From NCBI GenBank assembly GCA_038363925.1, contig JAQQWL010000002.1:1736001-1800000 (forward strand): 64,000 nt of DNA, written 5' to 3'. The notes under the pieces are model-generated. The model had not been told where the DNA came from. It did not search any database and worked only from the letters and a program-made list of their open reading frames with translations. The position numbers were made by a program, and so were the translations under genes. Below are positions 52,430-64,000 of this stretch, one piece after another (positions within the stretch are counted from its first letter, which is position 1; each line of letters begins with the position of its first letter). The stretch comes from Apiospora phragmitis (taxonomy: Eukaryota > Ascomycota > Sordariomycetes > Amphisphaeriales > Apiosporaceae).

Positions 52430-55400
52430 ATACCTCGTTAAAGAAGAAGATATCTCTTTTTTTCTCCTCTTTTTTTACTCGCCGTGCGAGTTTAGTCTCT
52501 CGATATACGTTTTTACGCGTACGGTTAACTTATTAATTAATATTAATTATTTAAGAGTTTTATTTAGAGATTTTTTAATAAAGGCGTTTATAGGGTTATT
52601 TCGGCCGTCGACCTAATAGATTTCCGAGATCTTCCTTTTTTTATACGATTTTCGAAGCGATATAATATTAATTATTAGTTTTTTCTCGTTTATTGTTCTT
52701 AGTTTAATTAAGTATTTATAAAGTGATCTCGAGTTTATATAAAGGATTATTAGTATTTCTTAAAATTCGAAGTTTTATATAATTCTTTTTAATATAGTAT
52801 TAAGTATAATACCGTTATTAATACCGGAAATTATGCTATATAGTTTATTAATTAATCCGTTTCGAGTAATTCTTTTATATTTTATTAAGCTTTAATAAAT
52901 AATATTACCTTAGATTTCGAATTAATCCCTTGTACGGCTAAGCTTTTAGCTTAGGATAACTAGGTATCCGAGTTGGGACGTCAGGTTTTTATTATTTACG
53001 AAAGAACCGTTAATAAAAATATATATTTTTATACGGTAAAGATTAAGCGGGATATATTTTAGGCCGCGTATCGGATTCTAGATCTACTAACTAATCTATA
53101 TATTCAGGTTTTCGATATCTTTATTTTTTAAGGTCTATATTTAAGCGGCGGTAAATAAGTTATATATTACTTTTAATTAATAAATAAATACGAAATATAT
53201 TCCTTTTATATATTAAGAGACGTATTACTAGCTTTTATTAATAGTTTTCGAGTCGATAAGTTTTAATTAATTAGCTTATCTTTTTTATTTAAAAAAGATA
53301 TTATATAATTCTAATTAAATCTTACTTTTATTAAACTCGATCGGCGTATTTTTAGTTAAGATAGTTTTTAGTTTTATAGGGAATTATTCTATTACTAGCT
53401 TTTCTTTTTCTTTTTTTAAAAAAGGGGCTATAACGAAGCTAAACGTATCGTCGGTTTATATTATTATAATATTAAAAATATCCGGTCCTTTCGTAATAAA
53501 TAATAAATAGGCGTTATATATTAATACGGTTATTTTTAAATTTTATACTTAATAATTATAATACGGTTTAAACTAGTAAAGTTTGAACTTTATTAATTTA
53601 TATAAGGGTAATATAATATAAAATAGCGTTCTTTCGAGGTATTAAGTTTTTAGCTTTATTAATAAATATACGTAAATTAATTAGTTTAACTTATTATACG
53701 ATTAAGTATACGTTTATATAATATCGCGTAGCTCGCCTTATATATTAAAGTTTCGGATTAAGGTCGGTCCGAGGGCTAAAAAAAGTCTTTAGCTTATCCG
53801 TTAAATTATTAGTAACTAGGTTAAAATAGCCTCCTTTTTTATATTTCTATAGCCCTATATTACGAGCCGAAATTTCTTATACAGCTTTATAGTTTTACCC
53901 TTAATCTCTTATACGAGCCGTATTTTAAAGATTCTTTAGCCGGTATACTTATTCGGGTCGAATCGAATAAATTCGAAAACCTTTCGTATAGCGAGATTAT
54001 TAATCTTTTCTACGTCGGATTTTTAAAACGGGTATCCGGATAAAATAATAACCCCGTTTTATTAAAGCTTAATTATTAGGTCGTAATTCTTTTATTTTTT
54101 TTAAATAAAAAATATAACGGCTCGAGTATTCCGGAATAGATATTTTTTAAGTTATTCTCGGCCGTACTATACGGGAGTTACCGTAATTTCCTCGGCTATC
54201 GGTTTAATATTTAAAGTATTTACTAATTATTCCGGATCTATTTATAATTCCGATTAATCGTGTAGTTCTCTAGCTTCCTCCCGGTAATACGGTTTAATTT
54301 AAATTATTCGAAAAGTTTTTAAGCCGTTTAGGGTATTTATTTAGATCGTATAGTTTTTAATAATTATTATCTTATATAGTCCGGTTTATCCTTTTTTTTT
54401 CCCGCTAGATTAGGACTTTATTCCGGAGCGGGAGTATTAAGATATTTTGGATAATTAATCTATTTCGGGTATTTAGAGCTCAGTAAATATTGATATTTAT
54501 ACGTATTTTCCGAAATATCTTTATTATTTTCCGTATAGCTTCTCCTCGTGCTTAAATCTTTAGTAACGGTAATAAGTTCTCGTCGATACGAGGGTATACT
54601 CCGAATACGAGTAGGGTAGGTATTAAGCCGTTAAGGCTAGCCGTATTATTTAAAGCTTTAACTATTATTTAGAATACTGTTTTAATATCTATATAATAAC
54701 CGAGATCTTTTTATAAAATATTAAAAGCCCTACGTAATAAAACGTGCGCTCGTTTAATTTTACTTATTATTTAATAAGTTTCGATAAGTATTTATTTATA
54801 AATAATTCTTATTATTTATACGTAATCGCGAGACTCTTTTTAAAAGTATATACTTAGATTATACGAGATATAGTTAAAAGGTCTTTAATATATATATATT
54901 TAGTATTTATAAAAAGTATTTTAAATATTTCGTATATTAAATAAATATAAGAATATAACCGCTTAAAAGGACGTATTCGAATTAATTATATAAAGTACGT
55001 TTTATTTATTAATATAAATAATGTTTATAATAATTTCGTAATTAAAGTCGTATTCGTTTTATAACGAGAATTTAAATCTTTACGGCGCCGGATTATACGA
55101 TTAGTATTAAGAGTATAACTTTTAGATTTCGTCGAGAATAGCAGGGTCGATATCGTCGTGGCCGGCGTTTTTTAGGAGAGTATAGAGCTTTTCCGTGCGA
55201 AGGTGTCCAAAATATTAATAGAGGTATTAAAGCTATTCTTTAATAAAATATAATATCGTTTTTATACAGTTAATATTAAAGAACGGGTATCTTTATTTCT
55301 TAATTATAAAAAGTATTTTATTATTTTTTTATATAATAAAATTAAAAATATTATTATAGTATATTTTAAACCGGTTAATATTATATAATAAAAATAAAAA

Positions 55401-57740
55401 AAAAGTTATAATATTTAAGATATAATATTTTATTATTTTTAATAAATTCTGGATATTGATTATGTTAATTAACGAAATAGGTTTTAAGCTTCCCAACTTA
55501 ATTTCGATATTTCCGGGGTTTAATCGATTCGTATATCTAGGTTCTTTTATATATAGGCTTTTATTTAAAGATTTCCGATTATTAAAAACAAGGCGGCGTT
55601 AGTATTTTAAAGCTTTCTCTAATAAGTCTAGCTATATAAGCTGTTAAGGTTAAATTAGTCGGCTTATATAATAGTTTTTAAATAAATATTTTCGCTAATA
55701 AGCCGGTAGTAGAACGCGGCGTCCGTTAAGTGAGTAATGTTTTATCGTATATCTTCCGGATCGAGGTAGTCGTACTCCTTTTTATCGTTTTTTAGCTTTT
55801 CCTTATCCTTTTTTTAGTCCCGGACGAACGTTTCGTACTTGTTTTAAGAAAAGGGGCCTTATCCGATATTATCGCACGTTTAGAGATATTAATTCCTTAC
55901 TCGGGACTGCTTTTCGACTAAATAGTTTATTAATTAATAGCCTTATTTATAATAGATTCGGTAGGTTCTTTACTCGAATTTCCGGTTTTTATATAGTAAT
56001 CTTAGTCGGAAAGTATTAGCGGGTCGCTAGATCCTTTCTTATCCTAGTAATTAGCTATTATATAGTAATTTATTATTATAGATTAGTCGGTTTTTTTATA
56101 CGGTTATTTATAAACCGTTTATTAATTAAATATATATTTTTAATTAAGTTTCGATATAATTGTTTTATTAAATATCGTTTTAATAATATTTAATCCGTTA
56201 TTATATTTAGCGATATACGAAGGTTTAAAAATAACGCTTTATATATTAATTTTTAATTAATAAAGGCCGGTATAAACTTCGGAACTCCTCGGTAAGTTCG
56301 TACGATTAAGGTATAGAGAGCGATCTCTCTTTCGAATCCTTTTTTAAAGGCTCGTTATACGAGTTAGAGCTTATTTAATAAAATTTCTAAAACCTCGATA
56401 AGTTACTTTTTAACGTTTTTACTTTTTATTTATACGAAAGAAGTTATTATTTAATCCGTAAAATATTATACGTAATTTATTATTATATTAAAATACGAGT
56501 TTATAACGTAATATATCTCGTTTTATTTTTTTTCGAGTTCGATATAATTAAAATAAAATGCCTCCGCACGGCCGGAAAGAATATTTAAAAAGACTGTATA
56601 ATATTAATTTTCTAGTATATCTAGCCGTCGGCATGTTTCGATAAATATCCGTACTTTATCGTAAAAGATGTCGTACGACTTGCTAGTATAGTTCTTTTCT
56701 TTCTTTTATACCTTCGAAAAAGTGACGACCTTATTTTAATCGATTTTACCGTTATAAATAGCTCGGTTTAAAGGGATATCGTATTTTATAACGTACGCTA
56801 GACTAGATAATCGTGCCGTTTAGTCCGGCGGTATCGGAGTTGGAGAAAGAAAAAGGATAATGACTTGCGACGCTTGGGTACTTAGGAATCTAGGGTTAGA
56901 CGTCGGGCTTAGAGTATCCCGTGGTATCGCGGACGATTGCTCCGTACGGAGACCGGGTGTCTCTCGTTTAGGCGGCGGTTGTTCGACTGTCTATTTTAAG
57001 GAAGAGTGTGGAACATTCTCTTTTTCGGGTTTCCGAAGTCGGTTTTACCGGTTAGTCCTATTAGTATGCGGGAGCGGCCAGTAGTATTAATTATGCGAGC
57101 ATACTTTTAAAGGATCCGCTTATCGGTATATTAATTCCGTTTTTTTTAATATAATAATAAAGTTTTTTTTAAAATATATAATTAATTTAATGGAATTAAT
57201 ATTCGGTTTATTCTTCGAACTTTACGTTAAACGCCTTTTAAAAGAACGTTCTTTTTATTTTTAATATATAGTATTTTAAGAAATATCGTACGAGGTATAT
57301 CGTAAGTAGTTCGGGTATTATCTCTTTAGAAAATATTTTTAAAAGTTCGAGTTTTTAAAAAACAAGGTTAACGTTCCTTTTTTAAATTATTAAAAAAATG
57401 TCGATATTTTAAAATACTTTTTTATACATAAATAGTTCGAGGTCTAGGATTGTCGATTTATCTAGGTTCGGTACGTTTAAGCTCGATCTCGATTCGTTAA
57501 CCGTAATTAATTCTATTTTAATAAAGGTTATCGTTTTATAAATCGTATAATAAAGTTATTTAAATATATAATTATATATAGCCTAGCTAGTTTCGCGTAT
57601 AATTCGGAACCTAATCTCTTTCCTATAATATATACTCGGGGAAAGGGGTTCCTCCTCGTACGGTTAATTTAGTTCGGCTCTTCTTCCGAATCTCTAACGG
57701 GCGGAAATTCTCGGGGCTCCTTAACTCGGTCGCCCTTATA
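52430..57740 (-). pseudogene. Copia A polyprotein relic
   Basis: Reverse complement of the element B coding region. The RNase H end is at about 52,440-53,040 and the region encoding the N-terminal part reaches about 57,740, near the 5' LTR at 57810. Stops throughout; not expressible. Confidence 0.78.
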
Positions 57741-57809
57741 TTAATAAAGGCGTAAAACCGTCTCTTTATTTTTATTAATTTATAATCGCCACGGGTAACT
57801 AATAATTAA

Positions 57810-58016
57810 TATTAAATAAACTTTTATACGTATAATAATTCCGGTTTTAATCGGGGTTTAATCGTTTTTATTTTATTATTTATATTTATTTTTAATACGA
57901 GCTATAAAGAGTATTATATACCCCTCTTAATAAAATAAGAAAGGGGTTTATACGTATAGGTACGTAGCACCCCTTTTAAAATAATATAAAAAACCTCAGT
58001 TCCTGCTATTTTAATA
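57810..58016 (-). repeat. 5' LTR of Copia A
   Basis: 207 bp, from tattaaataaac to attttaata, followed by the target duplication TTATT. Confidence 0.85.
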
Positions 58017-58799
58017 TTATTAATTTAAATATGCGATCGTTTTTTCCCCGGTTAAGTAATATAAAAGATATAGCGAATTAATTACTTAATTTATACAACG
58101 CGGGACGCGTCGGCGTTAATTAGGCCTCTAACTTTATACGACGATAACTAGACCTCCGGACGCGTTTTAACCGAAGAATCGATTATTAAAAAATCTTTTA
58201 TAAAGATCTCGACGCGTATCGCGCGTATTTTACCCTCGTACGGAATATAATTTATAAGTACGAGATCTAAAAGGAGGATATTTATAACTTCGATAAAACC
58301 GGCTTTTTTATAAACTAAATCTCGTCCGAAATAATTATAACCACCTCTAATTAATACGAAAAGCCTAGGGTAATATAATAAAAGAACCGAGAATAGGTTA
58401 TAATTATTTAAGGCGTCGGATTATACGGTTACGCCATCCCTCCGTATATTATCTTTACCGGGAAAACGCACCTCTTTTCTTAGTATAAAAACAGCCTATT
58501 ACCGAAGGACTAGGTGATCGCAGTTACTAAAAATAGCTGGACCACGAATAAAAGAGGCGAGGACTAGATTCGATATTTTAATTAATATACCAGGTTTTAT
58601 ACGAAGGGTCGTTATCGCTTTTTAATCCTAGACGGCTACGAAAGCCACCACTCGATAGTTTTTAAGCTCTATTATAAAAAGAACTCGATTATTATACTCT
58701 ATATACTTTTTTATTTATTATATAAGTTCTAACCTTTTAATATTAGCTGTTTTTATACGTTAAAAAAGGTGTATAGGAAAGAAATTAAATGTTTTATAC
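58017..58799 (+). mobile_element. Pogo-type transposase (DDE_1), 3' half
   Basis: One frame runs from 58019 to 58799 with only TAA/TAG breaks. It holds the CENP-B-like HTH end (NAGRVGVN, LRTRFNRRIDYQ-like) and the DDE core: NFDKTGF (first Asp kept), GYAIPPYIIFTGKTHLFS, RFLILDGYESHHS (second Asp kept), and PFNISCF where the third Asp is Asn. It continues the frame of the 45,646-45,860 half. Gypsy copy 2 begins at 58800 and removes the C-terminus. Confidence 0.85.
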
Positions 58800-59500
58800 T
58801 ATTACGACCTGACCTAAACAGGCGGCCAAGATCCACCATCCGGCACGGAGCCAGGATAACTCGAGGCGTTTACGAAATCCTATATAAAAAACTAGTTTAC
58901 GATAACGCCTTATTAATAATAATAGCTTTATTATATCGCTATAAAATATTAATAAGTAATAATATAATAATAATATATTACGACTAGTTAATTAAGAATA
59001 GACTATGATAAATAGATAAAAGTAAGTAAATATGATAAAGTAGATAATAAGGGATGGCCTAAAGTTACGTATAAATAAGATAAAGGAGCTACCAGATTAC
59101 GACGCTCTTAATAATCCAGGAGCGACAAGATTACGACGCTCTTAATAATTTAGGAGCGACGGGATTACGACGTTTTTAGCGACCTAATTCGGATTAATAA
59201 AAAAGGGATTAGATATATAATGATAAATATTTCTTATATATTTTATATAAATACTTTTTTATTTTAATAATTAATTTAAATATTAATTTTAATTTATTAA
59301 TAAAATAAATAATTTTAACGAAACTATTATGAATATTTTTAAACTTACGTATTTTAATTACTTTCGTTTTTATAAGCTATTACTTATTATATTAATAAAA
59401 GCGATTTTTATTATATATTTAAATATTTTCTCGTATTATTAATATAAACCCTAGTATATTTTATTAGGTTTTTTTTAAAACTTAGATAATATTTATTATA
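58800..59500 (+). repeat. 5' LTR of Gypsy copy 2, divergent form
   Basis: 701 bp. Its first 40 bases (tattacgacctgacct...) and its last 290 bases match the copy 1 LTR in reverse, but the middle is different and contains three 34-bp repeats. The first 70 bases are unusually GC-rich for this block. Confidence 0.78.
59085..59186 (+). repeat. Three tandem 34-bp repeats inside the Gypsy copy 2 LTR
   Basis: Units start at 59085, 59119 and 59153, each beginning ggagc and containing gattacgacg. They differ at a few bases. Confidence 0.9.
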
Positions 59501-60620
59501 TTTTAATTACTTTTATTTTTACGAGTTATTATTTAAACCTTTAAATAATAATATTATAAGAACTATATCTATACATAGCCTTAGTAATACCGTTCGATAA
59601 AGAAAGACTCCTATCGCTACCTTTAGTACCTCCTAATAGGACCTTGCTATAAATATCGATAGTAACGATAATAATAACGAGCTTATACGATAAGCGCTAG
59701 TTAAACGAATTAAAGAATTCGAGCAGGAGAACGCTAATTATTAATATTATTATATTAAGTTTAAAAAAGAGCGTAACGAGTTTTTAATTAAAAATATTTT
59801 AAAATAAATACTTTATAATATTAATAAGCTACGCGAGGAGGTATGTCTTTTTTATACCGCTATTAATATTATTTAAACCTTTATTATATTAAAAAAAGGT
59901 ATAAAGATTAATACGTTAACCCTTTTTAATAAAATAAGCGGGAATTTCCGAAGCTTCCTTATTTAAGTTAAGGCCTATTAACGGTTTTATAAAAAAACGT
60001 TCTAAAACGCCACTTAACGAGTTATTTACGCCGCTTCGTTCTTTAAAAATAAAATACTCGCTTAATTCGAACCTTATTTAAATAAACTCGTAAAAAACGA
60101 CTAGTAAGTTAAGCTATACCGTACGGAGGTATAACGTATCTTCGAAAGTTATAACGGCTTTAAATAAGCCTTTAAATCACTCTTCCAGGAACCCGACGAA
60201 AAGCGACAGGCGGAGAAAGAACTTAAAACCTTTAAGTAAAAAGGATTAGCCGCTTTTTATATAACCGAGTTCCGGCGTATTATAACTCGATTAAATTATA
60301 CCGAAGCTACGAAAATTATAATATATTATCGAGGACTAAAGAATAATATTAAAAATAAACTTAGCCAGCTTTACGCCTTTAATAACTTCTTTTCGTATAT
60401 AAAACTTACTATTAAAATCGATACCCGTATATACGAGCGGCGCCGCGAAAAGTAAGGCGGACCCTATCGGTAAATTAATCGAACTTAAACTAACACGGGG
60501 CGACTACGATAATATAATTATATACCGCTTAAAAATATTATAACGTATAGTTATTATAATAAACCTATAAACTTCGACGTTATTAAATATAATAAGCAGG
60601 ATAAGAAGCTATATAGCCTT

Positions 60621-60662
60621 TATTATAATTATTAAAAACTAAGATATTACGCTCGAAAATAT
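60621..60662 (+). pseudogene. Gag zinc knuckle of Gypsy copy 2, RIP-destroyed
   Basis: Fourteen codons read YYNY-stop-KLRYYARKY. The spacing fits the CX2CX4HX4C knuckle if each TAT was TGT or, for His, CAT. All ligands are lost by G to A or C to T changes. Confidence 0.7.
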
Positions 60663-62589
60663 CGAGTATTAAAAAAAGATTTTTAATAAGTTTTAAAAAA
60701 ATAATACATTAACGCTATTAAAGTAAAAAATATTATTATAATAATTATTAAAAATAATAACGCTACTATTAAACACGGTAATTTATCTTAAATAACCTAT
60801 TACGACAATAAGTATACCTCTTATTTAGCGAATAAAGAAAGTACCGGATAATTCCTTAAAACCCCGGAAAATAAGGAGGGCCATAGCCCAAGCGTCGCGA
60901 TAACGCGAAGGGAGCAACCCTTCCCTTATAATAAAAATAGTAATTTAATAAATAATATTATAAACTAATTAAAATAACTAATAAACTACGAATATTTAAT
61001 AAGTATACTAATAAACGAACTAATAAGCGAGATCGTTAAATTTAAAGACTTTAAGATTAACGGGTGGTTAGCTATCCCTGGCATTCTTTACCCTAATTCG
61101 AAACACTTACGCCAAATATTTATTACGGCCGGTTTTAATTAAAGAATTTATAATAACTACGTAATAAAAGATAACTTATAAATCTCCCCTATATATAAAA
61201 AATATTTTACGCTTTTATAAATCTCGTATATATATAACGCTTATACGGAACACTTTATAAAAAAGTTCGAGTATAAATAGTTTTTTCGAAAGATTAGTAA
61301 ATAACTTATTATATAACTATACCCGGATTATATTATTAAAAAAATTTAAACATCGATTTTAAACGGATAATATGCGTGTTTATTAATATAAAAAAACTTA
61401 CAATAATTATAATAATATTACTTAAAAAGATAAGATTAAAAAGAGTATTTTAAGGATTAATATTTTAAATACACCTAAAAAAAATTACGGGCTTATAAAC
61501 GTTTAAAAAAAGGCGCTTAATACTTTTAAAACGTATAGGTATATACTTAATAAAAGAACCTTTTTAATATATTAAAGAATTTATAAAATATTTATAAATT
61601 ATTACGAACTTAATAAACTTTCGAATTATTAAAAAAATCCGAACTTTAAGTATTAGGGATAATACTTCGCACGAGGAGGAATATAGAAATACCCCTACCG
61701 GCATACCGAGAAGCGCCTTATAGAGAACGGAGAGAACAATAGCGATAACACGAGGATCGATCGTAAGGAATTATCGACTACCTATAGGAGCAGCGTTTGA
61801 GAAATGGACGCCGCTTATTATAAAGAGATGATAATAAGCGGACTAAAATAAGTTTTTATACTAAATAACGGATAATCGAGTTATTTATAAATATATTATA
61901 TTAATACTAAACGTAAAAAGAGTTTATATTAGAACGCTACTTAATAACGAAATATAAAAAAACTATATTTCATTACGAATTATTAACTGCCTTAAATTCG
62001 AATAATAAGAGAAAAACGCCCTATACCGACTTAAAACCGTCGATAAAAGATTTATAACGTATAATAATAAAAAAGTATAAAAAGAAGTCGCGAACTTTTT
62101 AATTAATATTAAAAAACGTTATAAATAAATTACGTATAATATTACGGACGTTGCAAGATATAACATAATTTTAAAAATACCTTAATTACGGGTAAATAAT
62201 TTTAAAATTAATTAAAAAATAGGTTAAATCTAATAAAATATATTAAAAAAAGGTTTAATTAATAAATAACGGTTTAAAAAGCAACCTTTTAATAAACTTA
62301 AAGTCTTTAAAGTATATATTATTATTAAAGAGCTTAAGTTAAACGTTATAACGATTATATTAAAAAAGTATTAATAATTCGAAATATTTTTTAATAAAAA
62401 ACTAAAAATAAGCTTATTATTTTATGTATAATAAAATTATAAAATACCTTTTAAAAATAAGAAAGAACCCTTATTTATATTTATATATAAACTTAAACAG
62501 GAGTATAAATAAGCCTTAAAAGAGTATATTACGGAAAATCTCGAGAAAGGAGTTATTTAACTTTTTATATCACTAGCAGGCTTCCTTAT

Positions 62590-62975
62590 CCTTTTCGTTT
62601 TAAAAAATAGTAAGGACGGGAAACTTAAATAGCGTATATATATCGATTATTAGAAGCTTAACGAAATTATTATTAAAAACCGGTACTTTTTATTTTTAAT
62701 TAGCGATTTACGAAATAAACTATTATACGTTAAAATCTTTATAATATTTAACCTCTTTAATGTATATAACTTAATTTGAATTAAAAAAGGAAAAGAGTAG
62801 AAAACCGCGTTCTAAACTAAGTACGGCTATTTCGAATATTAAGCTATATTATTTAGCTTAATTAATATATTAGTTAATTTTTAATTTATAATTAATTATG
62901 TTTTATAAAAATACCTCGATAAGTTTATTATAGTATATTTTGACGATATCCTTATTTATTCCGAAAGCGACGAAT
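62590..62975 (+). pseudogene. Reverse transcriptase core of Gypsy copy 2
   Basis: Reads KLNEIIIKNRYF, then KYGYFEY and YFDDILIYSESD; the active site YFDD lies at 62936-62947 with both Asp kept. Several stops. RNase H follows with VETDILNYAIG at 63374-63406. Confidence 0.82.
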
Positions 62976-64000
62976 AGTATTAAGAGTACGTAAAGCTAGT
63001 ATTTTAAAAGCTATATGATATTAACCTATTAATTAACTTAGAAAAAAGCGAATTCTACTAACGATCCGTTACTTTCGTAAGATACGTAATATTTTTAGGC
63101 TAAATTCGAATAAAACCTTTAAAAATTTTAATAATTAAAAAGTGGCTTATACTTATAAGCGCTATAGAAGTTAGATCCTTTTTAAGATTAGTTAATTATT
63201 ATTAAATTTTTATCCCCGGATTTAGTAAAATAGCGATACTTTTAATAAACTTAATAAAAAAGGACGAATTATTTTAATAAATAGAAAAGAAGGATAAAGC
63301 TTTTTCTAATATTAAAGAACGAATTTTTAACGAATTAATACTTTGCGTAATAAACTTGTTTAGACTTTTTAAAGTTGAAACCGATATATTGAATTACGCG
63401 ATTGGAAGATAACTAAATTAATAAGACGATAACGGGAAATCGCACCTTATTGTATTCTTTTTAAAAAAGCTTAATAAATTAGAATTTAATTATTAAATTT
63501 ATAATAAGAAGTTAATAGTTATTATTAAAGCTTATAAAGAATAAAGGTATTATTTTAATAAAATAAAAGAATTAATTAAAGTTTATACCGATTATAAAAA
63601 CCTTATAACGTTTATTATTATTAAAAAGTTAAATAAATAATAAGTATAATAGTTTAAATTCTTATTAAGATTTAATTTTATTATTATTTATTAAAAAAAT
63701 AACGAGAACGGTCGCGTCGATATATTAAGCCGATAACCGGACTATTAAGAAGAAGTCCTGCCCGAAACGCGAACTATCCTTATTTATAATTAAAACGGCA
63801 ACCTTATACCGTTAAAATAATTAAACGTTATAAACTATATCTAATATAATAATAATTAGGTTATTAAGTTTTAATAATTTAATTAAACCTCTGACCTTAT
63901 AAATTATTTTAAAGATTACTTCGAAGACCGCGACGGTCTCGCTTTTTACCGAGATAAGATTTATATCCTTAAGTAATACCGCGAAGACTTTATTTAAGAA

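Larger units (their letters stand above)
45861..58016 (-). mobile_element. Ty1/Copia element A, split by element B
   Basis: Minus-strand Copia element with 207-bp LTRs at 45861-46067 (3') and 57810-58016 (5'), flanked by TTATT on both sides (45856-45860, 58017-58021). Its internal part lies at 52,131-57,809; element B sits just inside its 3' LTR. Without B and one copy of the duplication it is about 6.1 kb. The polyprotein (about 57,740-52,430) is the inverted counterpart of B and full of stops. Confidence 0.85.
37521..64000. repeat. AT-rich, RIP-mutated repeat block
   Basis: The rest of the window consists of degenerate transposons. Adenine and thymine dominate and TpA is abundant. CpA and TpG are rare while CpG is still frequent, which is the signature of repeat-induced point mutation (C to T in CpA). 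Coding frames of the elements can be followed but are full of TAA and TAG at places where Gln or Trp is expected. No intact gene is present. The individual elements are listed separately. Confidence 0.93.
58800..64000 (+). mobile_element. Ty3/Gypsy LTR retrotransposon, copy 2 (dead, cut by window end)
   Basis: Same family as copy 1, opposite orientation. 5' LTR 58800-59500, gag from about 59,600, zinc knuckle 60621-60662, RT about 62,590-62,975, RNase H near 63,370, and the start of the integrase part (LAFYRDKIYILK) at the end of the window. The 3' LTR is outside. Confidence 0.88.

Noticed and set aside
58796..58870. GC-rich island that looked like a tRNA or other RNA gene
   Set aside because: It does not fold as a cloverleaf by eye and its first part matches the end of the Gypsy LTR, so it is the LTR start of copy 2.
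59085..59186. Possible CRISPR-like array
   Set aside because: Only three direct tandem units with no spacers, in a eukaryotic LTR; a minisatellite.

Overview
This is a window of nuclear DNA from a filamentous ascomycete (Pezizomycotina, most likely a Sordariomycete). The protein families point there: a dual-start glutathione reductase, a SAP-domain mitochondrial Holliday-junction resolvase, a chimeric prenyltransferase/terpene cyclase, and HET-domain, DUF7580 and AcuF-type C2H2 proteins. So do the short GT-AG introns (47-112 bp) with CTGAC-like branch sites and the large AT-rich, RIP-mutated repeat block.

The window has two parts with a sharp border near 37.5 kb. The left part (1-37,520) has normal base composition and carries about 17 genes. 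In order they are glutathione reductase (-), mitochondrial resolvase (+), a small secreted, probably GPI-anchored protein (+), an OTT_1508-type deaminase (+), a Dal5/Tna1-type MFS transporter (+), a small ABM-fold protein in three short exons (-), a Pro-rich reading frame without a start codon, a cytochrome P450 pseudogene (-), a bifunctional terpene synthase with a stop codon in its NSE motif (+), a class III-like sirtuin (-), a DUF7580 protein (-), an AcuF-type zinc-finger protein (+), a 69-residue hypothetical protein (-), a protein kinase (+), a 108-residue three-exon protein (-), a CorA-like membrane protein (+), a GH128 glucanase (+) and a HET-domain protein (+). The P450 and terpene synthase diverge from one 480-bp promoter, the minimal layout of a terpene pathway, and both carry in-frame stops. 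The 21.8-36.7 kb stretch is rich in families linked to non-self recognition and rapid gene turnover (DUF7580, AcuF zinc finger, kinase, CorA-like, HET).

Several well-conserved genes (resolvase, deaminase, sirtuin, HET) are broken only by single-base frameshifts at mononucleotide runs. That looks more like sequence error than gene death. The stops in the P450, terpene synthase and CorA-like gene are base substitutions and may be real.

The right part (37,521-64,000) is strongly AT-rich. CpA and TpG are nearly absent while CpG persists, which is the mark of RIP. It holds a nest of dead transposons that can be put in order. A Pogo-type DNA transposon (halves at 45,646-45,860 and 58,017-58,799) was split by Copia element A (-, 45,861-58,016, TSD TTATT). 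A was then entered next to its 3' LTR by Copia element B (+, 46,091-52,125, TSD ATAAT), giving an inverted repeat of about 12 kb. Two Gypsy elements of one family flank this in opposite orientation: copy 1 at 38,030-45,610 (-), and copy 2 from 58,800 past the window end (+). Copy 1 also carries an antisense reading frame next to its 3' LTR. No rRNA, tRNA or CRISPR was recognised.
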